Below, piece after piece: positions 52,122-60,442 of a stretch of 64,000 bases of DNA. Both the position numbers and the translations under genes were made by a program. This stretch comes from CAVRQM01 sp965246915. GTDB lineage: Bacteria > Pseudomonadota > Alphaproteobacteria > Acetobacterales > Acetobacteraceae. Each line of letters starts with the position of its first letter. Position 1 is the stretch's first letter. The stretch is taken from NCBI GenBank assembly GCA_965246915.1, contig CBDFGB010000017.1, forward strand, positions 1 through 64,000. The letters run 5' to 3'. The notes under the pieces are model-generated. The model saw only the letters and a list, made by a program, of their open reading frames with translations. It ran no database searches and had not been told where the DNA came from.

Positions 52122-52691
52122 CTAAGCCGGCCGGCCATTCCACCAGCCGTTCGGCTGAGACCACCGCGTCAGTTCCCCGGCATAGTCGCCGATCGGGCGG
52201 CCCGCGCCGTGGGATGCGTCGTAGATCACGTGCATGGTCCCGTTCTGCGTCGCGTGGTTCAGCATCGCCGTCGCCGCGTCGTGTTCTTTCTGCGCTGCCG
52301 CCAACAATGCGCGCGCCTCATCCGCCTTCTTCGCGGCGGCGAGCCGACGGGAGATGCCAGCGAGATACACGGGCCGGTGCGCGTCGCCACGCGCCGTTAT
52401 CACTCCATCGTCCGCCTCTCGGAGAGCCAGATTGGCCGCGTCGAGAACTCGCTCGGCAACGCTCAGTTCGCGTGCGGCGGCCTCCAACGCCATCTCGGCC
52501 TCCATCGGCGATAAAGACCCAACGCACGCGATCGCCCGCTCGCTCGCTTGCTTGGCCGTCGTATGACCATCCCGTGCGTGTTGAAGCGCGTCCTCAGCTC
52601 GCGCCACACGTTCCACGGCGGATTGCCGCCGCTCAGCGGCCTGGCGCATCAGCTCGTGGTCAACAAATTCGTCGAAAGCCGTTCCGATCAC
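52122..52691 (-). CDS. Hypothetical coiled-coil protein behind terL
   Basis: This 189-residue protein is predicted mostly helical (RQAAERRQSAVERVARAEDA, AARELSVAERVLDAANLALR, KKADEARALLAAAQKEHDAA). A C-terminal tail GTMHVIYDASHGAGRPIGDY, then RWSQPNGWWNGRPA. In position it could be a scaffold- or portal-associated product, but no domain is recognised. It starts 14 bases after the terminase stop. Confidence 0.6.
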   Translation of the reverse strand: MIGTAFDEFVDHELMRQAAERRQSAVERVARAEDALQHARDGHTTAKQASERAIACVGSLSPMEAEMALEAAARELSVAERVLDAANLALREADDGVITARGDAHRPVYLAGISRRLAAAKKADEARALLAAAQKEHDAATAMLNHATQNGTMHVIYDASHGAGRPIGDYAGELTRWSQPNGWWNGRPA

Positions 52692-52705
52692 GTTGTATCT
52701 CCTGG

Positions 52706-54037
52706 TTAAAGCCGCAGCGTCGTCACGGTCGCCGTGTGCTGCACACCCAGCATCAGGTCGGTAATCGCCCAGACCAGCGCATCAAGCCTGTCGGGGCTTG
52801 GCCCGTTGGCCATGGGATCCCATGCGCAGAGCTGGTCTTCCAACTCCGGGAAAAAGCCGACCATGTGGACCCGTCGCTGTTCGAACAAAGCAACGACAGG
52901 CTCAGCGCGCACTGCCTTTCCGCGACTGGCTTGGACCATCCTGACCGGCACGCGAGAGGCGACGCTGCGGATGGTGCTCTCGACCATCGCGCCTCCGAAG
53001 TTTTGCTCGGCGACGATGCGATCGGCCAAGTGGTCCCGATAGGCCGCCACTGCGTGATATGCCCAACGCTCGGGAGTGTGCCTGCCCGATACGTCCCGCA
53101 GCACATACCCATGCCCGTCGCGTCCAACGCCCGCCACAATGATGCCAGTCTCGGCGTTGCCCCGGTTCGATCCGCCCGATGGATCAATCGCCACCACGAT
53201 GCGTCGCATGGCGATGCTCTGCTCCGGCGAGACTCGGCATGTTTCGATCATGTCGCGCGTCCATAGCGCGCCTTCCACGTCCTCAAGCAGCTCGGCGTCC
53301 AACTCTTGTCTACCGAGAGTGGTGCCGCCGTATTTGGTTTGGAGATAGGCGAGCGTTGAAGGATCCAGGTTCGCCGAATTGTCGAACGTGCGCGATCGCG
53401 TCACCACAGTCGCCGTGTCCGACAGGACGGATTTTAGCAGCGCATGGCGCTTGGGCGTGGTCGACACCACGCCAGCAGGCGAGTCGCCTTTCGGGCCGGC
53501 GATTCGCAGCGCAAATTGAAGATTGGACCAGCATGCTTCCGGGGCGGCCCACGACGTCATCTCATCGCCCCAGAACCCGTCTAGGTTCGGGCCACGAATG
53601 CGGTCGGGTTCCTCGCTGGACAAAAGGTGCGCCACCTGGCCGCCTGGCCAGACAATCCGGCGCTGCGACGGCTCATGCTGCGGGCGGTTCCACGGCGGCG
53701 AGATCGCCAGCAAGCCGGACTGGCCTTGCACCACATCGCGGCGGAGCGTGTCGGCAGTCGGGCCCAATATGCCGAGGGAGCACCGACGGTCTGACTCGAT
53801 CTGGCTCCGCACCCATTCGGCCGCGCTCCGGGTCTTTCCCGATCCACGGCCGCCGAGAAGGAGCCATGTGCGCCATGGACCATCCGGCGGAAGCTGATCG
53901 GGCCGGGCCCATATCGGCCACGCATATTCGAGCTGCTCCAATTCATCGGGCGCAAACTCCGAAGCGAGCAAAGCGCGGCGCTCGGTCTCTGGCAGCGCCG
54001 CCAGACGCTCAGCAAGGGCCGCCGCCACGTCACCCAT
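52706..54037 (-). CDS. Phage terminase large subunit
   Basis: TerL is the motor and nuclease that packages phage DNA. This 443-residue protein has a Walker A motif LGGRGSGKTRSA at about 61-72 and a Walker B in NLDGFWGDEMTSW with Asp158-Glu159. A coupling motif follows in VVSTTPKRHALLK. The RNase-H-like nuclease domain has VVAIDPSGGSNRGNAETG and SPDRLDALVWAITDLM. It resembles the terminases of HK97-like phages and gene transfer agents. ATG 54037 is used; TTG 54052 overlaps the upstream stop. No portal or capsid gene follows. Confidence 0.93.
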   Translation of the reverse strand: MGDVAAALAERLAALPETERRALLASEFAPDELEQLEYAWPIWARPDQLPPDGPWRTWLLLGGRGSGKTRSAAEWVRSQIESDRRCSLGILGPTADTLRRDVVQGQSGLLAISPPWNRPQHEPSQRRIVWPGGQVAHLLSSEEPDRIRGPNLDGFWGDEMTSWAAPEACWSNLQFALRIAGPKGDSPAGVVSTTPKRHALLKSVLSDTATVVTRSRTFDNSANLDPSTLAYLQTKYGGTTLGRQELDAELLEDVEGALWTRDMIETCRVSPEQSIAMRRIVVAIDPSGGSNRGNAETGIIVAGVGRDGHGYVLRDVSGRHTPERWAYHAVAAYRDHLADRIVAEQNFGGAMVESTIRSVASRVPVRMVQASRGKAVRAEPVVALFEQRRVHMVGFFPELEDQLCAWDPMANGPSPDRLDALVWAITDLMLGVQHTATVTTLRL

Positions 54038-54048
54038 TCCGACGCGCC

Positions 54049-54201
54049 TCAAAGCCGGCGAGCGAGGGCTGACGGCTGCCCCGTGTGGGTCTGCATGTGG
54101 GCCAGGACCGCTCTACACCGGCCAGAAAGCCTAGACGTTGGACTTTTTGGCCACCAATGGCGGGACGGTGTCTCCGCATCCATGTCATCAACGCCCGTCA
54201 T
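54049..54201 (-). CDS. 50-residue protein coupled to both terminase genes
   Basis: A 50-codon frame (DMDAETPSRHWWPKSPTSRL, then AVLAHMQTHTGQPSALARR) starts at ATG 54201, overlapping the TerS-like stop (ATGA). Its stop overlaps the TTG upstream of terL. The double overlap argues that it is translated. Basic, with no known family. Confidence 0.5.
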   Translation of the reverse strand: MTGVDDMDAETPSRHWWPKSPTSRLSGRCRAVLAHMQTHTGQPSALARRL

Positions 54202-54569
54202 GCCGGTTCGACCCGGCTCGGCATGGCGTCGATGGTGAGAGCGGCCGGCGCTGTCATGCGCCCGAGACGTTCCGCAAGCCTGTCTATCAGCGCACCCGCA
54301 TCCGGTCTCGCGGGCACGTGCGCGACGGCTGCGGCACTCAGCACGGGATGCAGGAAGCGACACGCGCCGAGGGCGGCTTCTAGCCGCAGCGCATCCGGTT
54401 TGCTTACGTCTGTCGCTATGGCAATCGCCACCAACAGCGGATCGCGAGCCGTCCCCACAATGTCGGCCAGCAACGCCCGCGCCTCGGTCCGCAGCACCTT
54501 GACCGGCGACACGCCTCCACCGGGCTTTCGCCCCGCACCACGCCGCTTGCCACCACGCCCGTCCGCCAT
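54198..54569 (-). CDS. Probable terminase small subunit
   Basis: This 123-residue basic protein opens with GRGGKRRGAGRKPGGG, the basic Gly-Arg motif common in small terminases and other phage DNA-binding proteins. A helical region follows (LRTEARALLADIVGTARDPL, then ALRLEAALGACRFLHPVLSA). Its place just before terL supports recognition of the packaging site. Identity rests on position and the N-terminal motif, not on a full domain match. Confidence 0.68.
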   Translation of the reverse strand: MADGRGGKRRGAGRKPGGGVSPVKVLRTEARALLADIVGTARDPLLVAIAIATDVSKPDALRLEAALGACRFLHPVLSAAAVAHVPARPDAGALIDRLAERLGRMTAPAALTIDAMPSRVEPA

Positions 54570-54705
54570 TCTGTCTCAGCCCATGCGACTTTGAATTAAT
54601 GAATAGGCGTTTGGCGTCGGGAAGTTCAAGCCCGATCTCCGCCACAACCACAAGTAATTCCACTCGTCTATGTCAAACCGAGTCAAACAACGCCACCTTC
54701 TGGAC

Positions 54706-54822
54706 TGTGAAGGATGTGAACGGACGGTGCATTTCGAGCGTATGTACAACGCGTGTGTGTGTTGGTGCTCTGGTGCCGATCTATATACGCTTGAAATGCG
54801 GAGCCCCTTCACATCCTTCACA
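54706..54822. repeat. Long imperfect inverted repeat (two 41-bp arms) between the helicase and terminase genes
   Basis: The arms at 54706-54746 and 54782-54822 pair end to end with a 35-base loop. The outer 15 bases are perfect (TGTGAAGGATGTGAA/TTCACATCCTTCACA). After an 8-base partly paired bulge, GCATTTC-AGCGTAT pairs with ATACGCT-GAAATGC. The two internal mismatches are G-U wobbles when read as + strand RNA. It occupies the non-coding gap of about 325 bases that separates replication from packaging genes. A cos/pac site, origin or structured RNA are possible. Confidence 0.8.
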
Positions 54823-54894
54823 CCGGCCGGTTTGGCGGTCGCAGAATGGTCCGAGTGGTCAAAGGCGGGGGGGGGGATATCCGAGACGCCGTCA

Positions 54895-56436
54895 TTACTC
54901 GCCCCACTCGCGGGCTTCGGACCGGTCCGCCGATGGTCTGAGCCTCACACCGAACACTCTGTTGCCGGATCGCGTATGTTCGATGCCGTATCCCCGCGCT
55001 TGCACGACCTGCGTGAACCGCTTCTGTGACATTGGCCGCTCGCCGGCCCGTTCCGACCACGCTTTGAAGGATTGATAGAGCACCGTGCTGCCGTCGGCAT
55101 ACTCGTTCCCTGTGTCGCAGCACTCGTCCATCCACGCCTTCATGCCGTCCTCGGTCTCGAAATACTCGGCGGTCGCAGCGGTCACGGCCGGCGGGGCGGC
55201 TAGGCCGTCTCGCTGCCACGCGAGGCAGCCCTCGATCGCCCATTGCAGGATACCGGGCCATTCCACTTTCAGCTTGCCCGGGAGATCGCCGTCGCGTTCG
55301 GCCGCCGGGATCTGGACGGCGAACGGGATCAGGTTGAAGCGGCGGCGGATGGCCTCATCAACGTTGCGGAGCGCGGGTTTGTGGTTGCCGGCGATGAACA
55401 GTTTGAACGCGGGTTGGAACGTGAAGAAGTCCTGTCTCATGAACCGTGCCGTGATCGGGTCGCCGCCTGTCAGGGCTTTGATCTTCGCTTCCGCCCAAGC
55501 GCGGCCTTCCTCCGTCTCTTGCGCGGTGACGAGCCGCGCGCCGCGTAGCATCGCGAGCTCGGTAGGGTGGCGGTCCGATCCGCTTGCCTGGAAGGTCTCC
55601 ATGGTGGCGACGGTCGCGTAATCGTTGAGGACGGCCGCGACGGTGTTGAGGAACGTGCCCTTGCCGTTCGCGCCCGTCCCGTAAGCGAAGAACAGGGCGT
55701 GCTCGCGCGTGCTGCCTGTCAGGCTGTAGCCGATGACCCGCTGTAGGTAGTTGCGCAATTCGGCATCGCGGCCGGTGATCCGCTCGAGGAATGCGAGCCA
55801 GAGCGGGCACGGGCCGCCGGGCGAGACTGCGGTGATCTTCGTAATGAGATCGGCCGCGCGGTGTTGCCGGAGCCGGCCGGTTCGAAGGTCGACGACGCCA
55901 CCGGGCGTGTTCAGCAGCCACGGGTCGGCATCCCATACGTCCGTCGTGGTGGCGTGCCGTCTGTCCGCCTTGGCGAGCCGTTCGATGGCCGCCACGGTCT
56001 TGGCGCTGGCGATCGAGGGCGAGACCGTCGGGTCATTGCATTCCGCGCTTGCCTGTCGGCAGATCGCGCGGGCGAGGTCGAACGCTCGCAGCGTGTCATC
56101 GAAGCGCCAGGTCGCGCCGTCCCAGATCAGCCAACGGCCCCACGTCGCGACGTGCCGGAGCCTTTCGGCATGTTCAGCGGAGAATCGCAACGCCAGGTTT
56201 TCGTCGGCGAACTCGGGGGGGCTGGCCTCCGGATGCGCGTCGCGTTCGCCGATGGCGCGGAGGCGCTGCACTTCGGCGTCGAGCGTCGATTGGCGGATGC
56301 CCAGCTTTCGGGCCGCCGGTTCGCGTTCGCGGTCATAGGCGATCGGGTCCAGGCATGAGAGCCGGGTCAGCTCGGTCACGTCGGTCGGCCGGTTCGCGTC
56401 GAAATCCGTATCGCGCGGGAATGGTCCGTCCATCAT
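54895..56436 (-). CDS. Phage/satellite SF3 helicase (D5/P4-type primase-helicase)
   Basis: This 513-residue protein is of the D5_N plus SF3 helicase type. The D5_N region includes WDADPWLLNTPGGVVDLRTG. Walker A is YGTGANGKGTFLNTVAAVLN, followed by SDRHPTELAMLRGARLVTAQ with the Walker B, sensor FFTFQPAFKLFIAGNHKPAL and the arginine finger region EAIRRRFNLIPFAV. Such helicases drive replication of P4-like satellites and phages. The start overlaps the upstream stop (TGATG). An extra C-terminal winged domain is likely (RPMSQKRFTQVVQARGYGIE). Confidence 0.93.
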   Translation of the reverse strand: MMDGPFPRDTDFDANRPTDVTELTRLSCLDPIAYDREREPAARKLGIRQSTLDAEVQRLRAIGERDAHPEASPPEFADENLALRFSAEHAERLRHVATWGRWLIWDGATWRFDDTLRAFDLARAICRQASAECNDPTVSPSIASAKTVAAIERLAKADRRHATTTDVWDADPWLLNTPGGVVDLRTGRLRQHRAADLITKITAVSPGGPCPLWLAFLERITGRDAELRNYLQRVIGYSLTGSTREHALFFAYGTGANGKGTFLNTVAAVLNDYATVATMETFQASGSDRHPTELAMLRGARLVTAQETEEGRAWAEAKIKALTGGDPITARFMRQDFFTFQPAFKLFIAGNHKPALRNVDEAIRRRFNLIPFAVQIPAAERDGDLPGKLKVEWPGILQWAIEGCLAWQRDGLAAPPAVTAATAEYFETEDGMKAWMDECCDTGNEYADGSTVLYQSFKAWSERAGERPMSQKRFTQVVQARGYGIEHTRSGNRVFGVRLRPSADRSEAREWGE

Positions 56437-57434
56437 CAACCCCCCCCGCCCGAGGGAACGTGGCCAGCGGCCGGATTCTCCATGGCCCACGCGAGCACGG
56501 CGGATGCCTCGTCGCGGGTCTTGCCTGCCTGCGTGATGGCGTCACCCAGGCATCGATCCACTTCGGTGCGCGACAGCAACCCGGCGGCGACCAGCCGCGC
56601 AAGGCCGCGTGCCTGCGTCACGAGCGTTGCGTGCCTGCTGTTGACCGGCGCGTGCGCCACACGGGCTGAGGCGGCCGTCAGGGCCGCATAGCCATACTTC
56701 TGTGCCCCGGCCTCTGTCGGCCTCATGACCGGCACCACTGGGCGTGGTGGTGGCGGGGCGAGGGCGGCGGGCGACGGAATCGGGACTAACGGACGGCCGG
56801 GGATGTCGGCGATCCGGCTCGGCAGATGGTCTACGCCGCCTTCGAAAACCGGGGCGGCCGTGTAGATGAGTTGGGCCGGGCGGAACACGCTGGGATCGGC
56901 GCAACTGCCGCGTAACCACCGCTGCAGCTCGGGCCCGGTCGCGGGCCGGCTGAGCCAATACCAAAGGCGCATCCGCACGCCCGGCTTGATGCCGTGGCCG
57001 GCGCTGGCTTGAGCAATGCAGCGCACGTCATGGAAGGCCGCTGGAAGCCGCCTGATGGCCTCGGCGGCGCATCCAGGCAGATCGTCCGCCCTCAGACCGT
57101 CGGGCCGGTCCACGCCCTCAGCGTCCACGGCAAGCCAATGGTGCGCGGCCTCTTGCAGCGTCGGGCTGTCGCCTTCCTGCCGATCGGGATGCACCAAGCG
57201 GCGGACGCCACGAACGCGGCCTGGATCGACGATGTTGCCGCGCACGACGGCGCAGTCGGGACGCGGCAACAGCCGGGTCAGCAACGCCCCGACGGAGCCG
57301 AGGTCGGCAACCGGTGCAGCGATCAGGTCAACCGTCCGGGCCAGGTCGTAATCCTCGATTGTCCCGTCAGTCCGGATGACCTTGGCGAGGCGGCGGGCGC
57401 GCGCCCGAATAATGGTGATGCTGTCGGCGCTCAA
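56436..57434 (-). CDS. Putative primase of the integrated element
   Basis: This 332-residue protein lies directly upstream of the SF3 helicase and overlaps it by one base. The region PDCAVVRGNIVDPGRVRGVR, HHWLAVDAEGVDRPDGL and MRLWYWLSRPATGPELQRWL resembles primase-polymerase-like replication proteins of phages. A proline-rich linker and a helical C-terminal part (RLVAAGLLSRTEVDRCLGDA) follow. TTG 57434 overlaps the upstream stop; the open frame further upstream is not protein-like. Confidence 0.7.
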   Translation of the reverse strand: MSADSITIIRARARRLAKVIRTDGTIEDYDLARTVDLIAAPVADLGSVGALLTRLLPRPDCAVVRGNIVDPGRVRGVRRLVHPDRQEGDSPTLQEAAHHWLAVDAEGVDRPDGLRADDLPGCAAEAIRRLPAAFHDVRCIAQASAGHGIKPGVRMRLWYWLSRPATGPELQRWLRGSCADPSVFRPAQLIYTAAPVFEGGVDHLPSRIADIPGRPLVPIPSPAALAPPPPRPVVPVMRPTEAGAQKYGYAALTAASARVAHAPVNSRHATLVTQARGLARLVAAGLLSRTEVDRCLGDAITQAGKTRDEASAVLAWAMENPAAGHVPSGGGG

Positions 57435-57961
57435 TGCACAGCACTCCGGCGCGGCGTCTCGGGATGCACGCACCCGGCCGGGGGACGAATGACCACGGTG
57501 CTTGGGCAGTCGAGGAAGGCTGCCCATTCAGCGATGTGCGCCGAGTCGGTTTCGATGATCGCCACCCGCCGAACCATCGCAGCGGCATCGACCGCCATCC
57601 GGTAGTGATCGGGGTGCGGGCCGGTCCCGTGGACGATGACGAATTGCGGCCGCCAGTAGCGGAGGCGATTTGCACATGCCCAGCCGGTTGGCCCGCGCGC
57701 TTCGCTGTGCGGCCAGGGATCATCCGCGACCAAGAGGACAGCCGGCCGTGTCCACCGTTCGGTCTGTCGGGTTGGGAAAGCCGAGTCCGCGGCATGGATG
57801 CAGCCAAGGGCGAGGTCGCCCCGTGCGGCGGCTTGCAGCAACGGGAGCATGTAATTCGCCTGCATGCGGATCGCCCGATCGCAGACAACACTGATGGTCG
57901 CGCGAGACGTGGCCGTTATGCAGTCGTCCTCGATTCGGTAGCCGGGAGGAGCCGCCTTCAT
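57431..57961 (-). CDS. Hypothetical protein upstream of the primase
   Basis: This 176-residue protein has strand-helix alternation (PAVLLVADDPWPHSEARGPT, ANRLRYWRPQFVIVHGTGPH, MVRRVAIIETDSAHIAEWAA), suggesting a Rossmann-like or Toprim-like fold. Cys and His residues are scattered. No firm family. It overlaps genes on both sides by four bases, so it is part of the replication transcript. Confidence 0.65.
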   Translation of the reverse strand: MKAAPPGYRIEDDCITATSRATISVVCDRAIRMQANYMLPLLQAAARGDLALGCIHAADSAFPTRQTERWTRPAVLLVADDPWPHSEARGPTGWACANRLRYWRPQFVIVHGTGPHPDHYRMAVDAAAMVRRVAIIETDSAHIAEWAAFLDCPSTVVIRPPAGCVHPETPRRSAVH

Positions 57962-58182
57962 GACGCCACCCGATGCAGGGGGCGGGGCGGGAAGCGGTCG
58001 TCACCGGCGGCCCGAATCATCGCTGGCGTCATCGTCTGGTATCGCGTCAAGCGATCCATGATGCACGGCAGGCCGCCGATTGCGTCGGCAATCTCGATCA
58101 GCAATTCAGCGGTCGCGCGTGGGCCAAGGCGATGAACGAAGGCAGCGCCGCGCTCAAGGCGCATGCGATCTTGGGGATGCAT
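57958..58182 (-). CDS. Small hypothetical protein of the replication transcript
   Basis: This 74-residue helical protein (RGAAFVHRLGPRATAELLIE, then GLPCIMDRLTRYQTMTPAMI). AAGGAG lies eight bases before ATG 58182, and its stop overlaps the next start by four bases. Similar short proteins are common in Acetobacteraceae-like phage regions. Function unknown. Confidence 0.62.
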   Translation of the reverse strand: MHPQDRMRLERGAAFVHRLGPRATAELLIEIADAIGGLPCIMDRLTRYQTMTPAMIRAAGDDRFPPRPLHRVAS

Positions 58183-58312
58183 TCCGAGGCTCCTTAAAGC
58201 CCCATCGCGACTTGCAATCCGAACGCCAAATTGCTATCTGCCGTGCGCCGCCAAGCGCTCCGCATTCCGCGATTCGCCGCTCCGGGGTTGCCGCTCCGGG
58301 GCGGTTTGCGTG

Positions 58313-58534
58313 TCAGGCCGCCGCACGTAGCAGCGCGTCTGTGGCGTCGAAGTTGACGAGCGGCTTTTGGCCCAGTCGCACTAGGACGATCTCTTTCGCT
58401 GCAGCTCGCCGCCAGATTGTCCGGACTGACACGCCGTAGCGGCGAGCTGCGCCCTTCATGCTTCCGTAGCGGGCCGGGGGAGAAGGCCGTTCCTGAGTTC
58501 TCGCGCTGGCGAACTGTTCGGTGTTAGCGATCAT
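58313..58534 (-). CDS. AlpA-like helix-turn-helix regulator/excisionase
   Basis: This 73-residue MerR-like DNA-binding protein reads GSMKGAARRYGVSVRTIWRR, then AAAKEIVLVRLGQKPLVNFD. The helix-turn-helix followed by a short wing fits AlpA/excisionase proteins, which switch integrase and replication genes in P4-like and other satellites. A 14-base near-repeat (GCCGCTCCGGGG twice) follows its stop. Confidence 0.78.
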   Translation of the reverse strand: MIANTEQFASARTQERPSPPARYGSMKGAARRYGVSVRTIWRRAAAKEIVLVRLGQKPLVNFDATDALLRAAA

Positions 58535-58644
58535 TGCACTCTCCGTTTCCTGGCATGACGCTGAAAAGCGCGCTCTGTCATGAGTTCAGAGATGCGGGAC
58601 CCGGCGACCTCGGCGCAAACGATGGATTGGGAAAACTTTAGCGG

Positions 58645-59283
58645 CTACTTTTTTCCCACGAGTGCCTTCCTGACCGCCTCATCGTCTCTGTGAGAGCCTG
58701 CGAGTTCGAGCAGTTCGGAGACGGCGATGACGAGCGGACTGCTTCGTGAGTTGCGGGTGGGAGCAGAAGTGTTTGCCGCGCGAAAATCATCTTCGATCAG
58801 TTTTGCAAAAAACTTTGCAGTTTTATGCCAATTCGAGCGCGGGTCGGAATTTTTGAAAAGAGAAGTTAATTTAGATTTGGACAGCTTCTTGGCGCTTGCA
58901 ACGAAAGACCGTAGATCTAATATCCCGTTGGCAAGCTCGAGGACATCTCGGCTTAGGCTGTATCCGCGATATTGCGCTTCCTGCAATACTTCGCTGCTGC
59001 CTGCAATCAAAACCGGCCCGACTTCAACTATCACCGCAAGAGCATCTAGAAACTGAGCATATGCTGGATCAATCGAAACTTTGGTGGCACCCGAAAGGAC
59101 CAACCTTCCTTCCGAACGCGACCTGTTAATGAAATGAACCAGGATCCGCTCGGCTCGTTTGAAAGACACCGATTCACCGAAGCGGCGGGTCAGGATTTTC
59201 TCGACGCTATCGTTTCCGTCGATGACGGAGGAGGCAATCGCCTCCTCCTCCTTCGTCATGGCAGGCGGCTCTCTTTGCGCCAT
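58645..59283 (-). CDS. Hypothetical protein of the integrated element
   Basis: This 212-residue protein is not recognised. It has a charged N-terminus (TKEEEAIASSVIDGNDSVEK), a hydrophobic helix-like middle (YAQFLDALAVIVEVGPVLIA) and a basic C-terminal half (LSKSKLTSLFKNSDPRSNWH). The lower GC and different composition from its neighbours suggest a cargo gene. Confidence 0.62.
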   Translation of the reverse strand: MAQREPPAMTKEEEAIASSVIDGNDSVEKILTRRFGESVSFKRAERILVHFINRSRSEGRLVLSGATKVSIDPAYAQFLDALAVIVEVGPVLIAGSSEVLQEAQYRGYSLSRDVLELANGILDLRSFVASAKKLSKSKLTSLFKNSDPRSNWHKTAKFFAKLIEDDFRAANTSAPTRNSRSSPLVIAVSELLELAGSHRDDEAVRKALVGKK

Positions 59284-59298
59284 CCGAGCCCATCCCTC

Positions 59299-59670
59299 TT
59301 AAGACTCTACGTCCCCGCCAAGGTGCAAAAGAACTTCAAATAAAGCTGCGTCGATTACCAAGTGCTCGGCATCTGCCACTTCTTCGAACCGCTGCTTACT
59401 TGACGTGCGAACAATATCGCGCAGCACGCACCGCGCCACAATTACTTTCGCCGTCACACCGTCTGACGTTTTTGCTCGCGGTGACTTCAACACGTCGTCG
59501 AGTGCGGCAAACCACTCGTCGCAACACTCGTCTATGGCTTCTTGGGTGCAAGAGGTCGCGTTCAACTCGTCCTGCCTCGCAGCCGCGCGCGAGAACCGAG
59601 CGAAAGCAGCCAGGGCGTCACGGTCCGTGTATCCCGACCCGATTCGGGTGCGGGGCGCTCTCATATCCAC
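59299..59670 (-). CDS. Hypothetical protein of the integrated element
   Basis: This 123-residue protein (AFARFSRAAARQDELNATSC, TQEAIDECCDEWFAALDDVL, EVADAEHLVIDAALFEVLLH) is helical with three cysteines. It overlaps the upstream gene by ten bases. No family recognised; probably part of a four-gene series that ends near the integrase. Confidence 0.58.
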   Translation of the reverse strand: MDMRAPRTRIGSGYTDRDALAAFARFSRAAARQDELNATSCTQEAIDECCDEWFAALDDVLKSPRAKTSDGVTAKVIVARCVLRDIVRTSSKQRFEEVADAEHLVIDAALFEVLLHLGGDVES

Positions 59671-60062
59671 GCCTCCGGCTTGCCGTTCCCGCCTTGGAAT
59701 GCCATCACGTCTCGCGCCAAAGCGACTGCTAAGTCCTCATGTTTGCCACCGTCTGTGCAGAGACCGAAGACGACCCGCTCAAGAACCCCGGCCTTCGCCT
59801 TCAAACCCTCCAAGGTGCGAGCCGGCAGTTCCAGAACAGCCGCAACCGCAATCCACCATTCCGCATTCGCCGTCTCGCCATCCGCCTCGTCGATAAGCCC
59901 ATCGTCCCAGGCCCGCACCTCGGCGTTGCGCTCCATGAACGTCGCGCACGCCGCGATCAGCGCGGCGTCAAGCGATGCCGCCTCAGCGGTCGCTGCAACC
60001 CCGCCGGCTAGTGCGGCGAACGCAGCCCCGACCATCGCCTTGCGGCGGGAGAACGCGGCCAT
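59661..60062 (-). CDS. Hypothetical protein with a signal-like N-terminus
   Basis: This 133-residue protein starts with a Tat-like or Sec-like leader (FSRRKAMVGAAFAALAGGVA, cleavage possibly after AEA). The remainder is helical (LIAACATFMERNAEVRAWDD, then TANAEWWIAVAAVLELPART). Similar small proteins occur in alphaproteobacterial prophages. It overlaps the upstream gene by one base. Confidence 0.62.
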   Translation of the reverse strand: MAAFSRRKAMVGAAFAALAGGVAATAEAASLDAALIAACATFMERNAEVRAWDDGLIDEADGETANAEWWIAVAAVLELPARTLEGLKAKAGVLERVVFGLCTDGGKHEDLAVALARDVMAFQGGNGKPEAWI

Positions 60063-60328
60063 CAGCGCGCCCCCTCAGCCGCAGGGTAATCCACGATCTT
60101 CATCCCCTCGGCCAACTCGGAGGCGGCCTGGGACATTGCGTAGGCGATGCAGTCAAGCGCTTCCGCCCAAATGGCTTGCTCTTCCGTGCGCATCGTCTCG
60201 GCCATCGTGAGCAGCGCGCAACTTGCCTGCTCCATGCGTCGCCCGGCGTCTCCCGCATACGCCAGGACTGCGTTCAGTGGGTAACCGATAGCCGGCGGTG
60301 GGCTATCCTTCGCCTTAGCCTCGTTCAT
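60062..60328 (-). CDS. Small helical hypothetical protein
   Basis: This 88-residue protein (GYPLNAVLAYAGDAGRRMEQ, ASCALLTMAETMRTEEQAIW, AEALDCIAYAMSQAASELAE) is all helical. GGAG lies six bases before ATG 60328, which is preferred over ATG 60340. It begins the short gene series between the AlpA-like gene and the integrase. Confidence 0.6.
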   Translation of the reverse strand: MNEAKAKDSPPPAIGYPLNAVLAYAGDAGRRMEQASCALLTMAETMRTEEQAIWAEALDCIAYAMSQAASELAEGMKIVDYPAAEGAR

Positions 60329-60442
60329 GGTCGTCTCCATGTCCGGGGTTAGGGCGCGGCTCGGGCTGCCACCCGTCCGCGCCCGCCCTTTGCCCGGTGC
60401 CGCCGGGCGCGGAAGGGTTACGGCGGAGCCGCAACCAATCTC

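Noticed and set aside
54670..55029. 119-codon + strand frame over the long inverted repeat
   Set aside because: Its sequence is explained by the inverted repeat and the antisense of the helicase end; there is no family and no convincing ribosome site.
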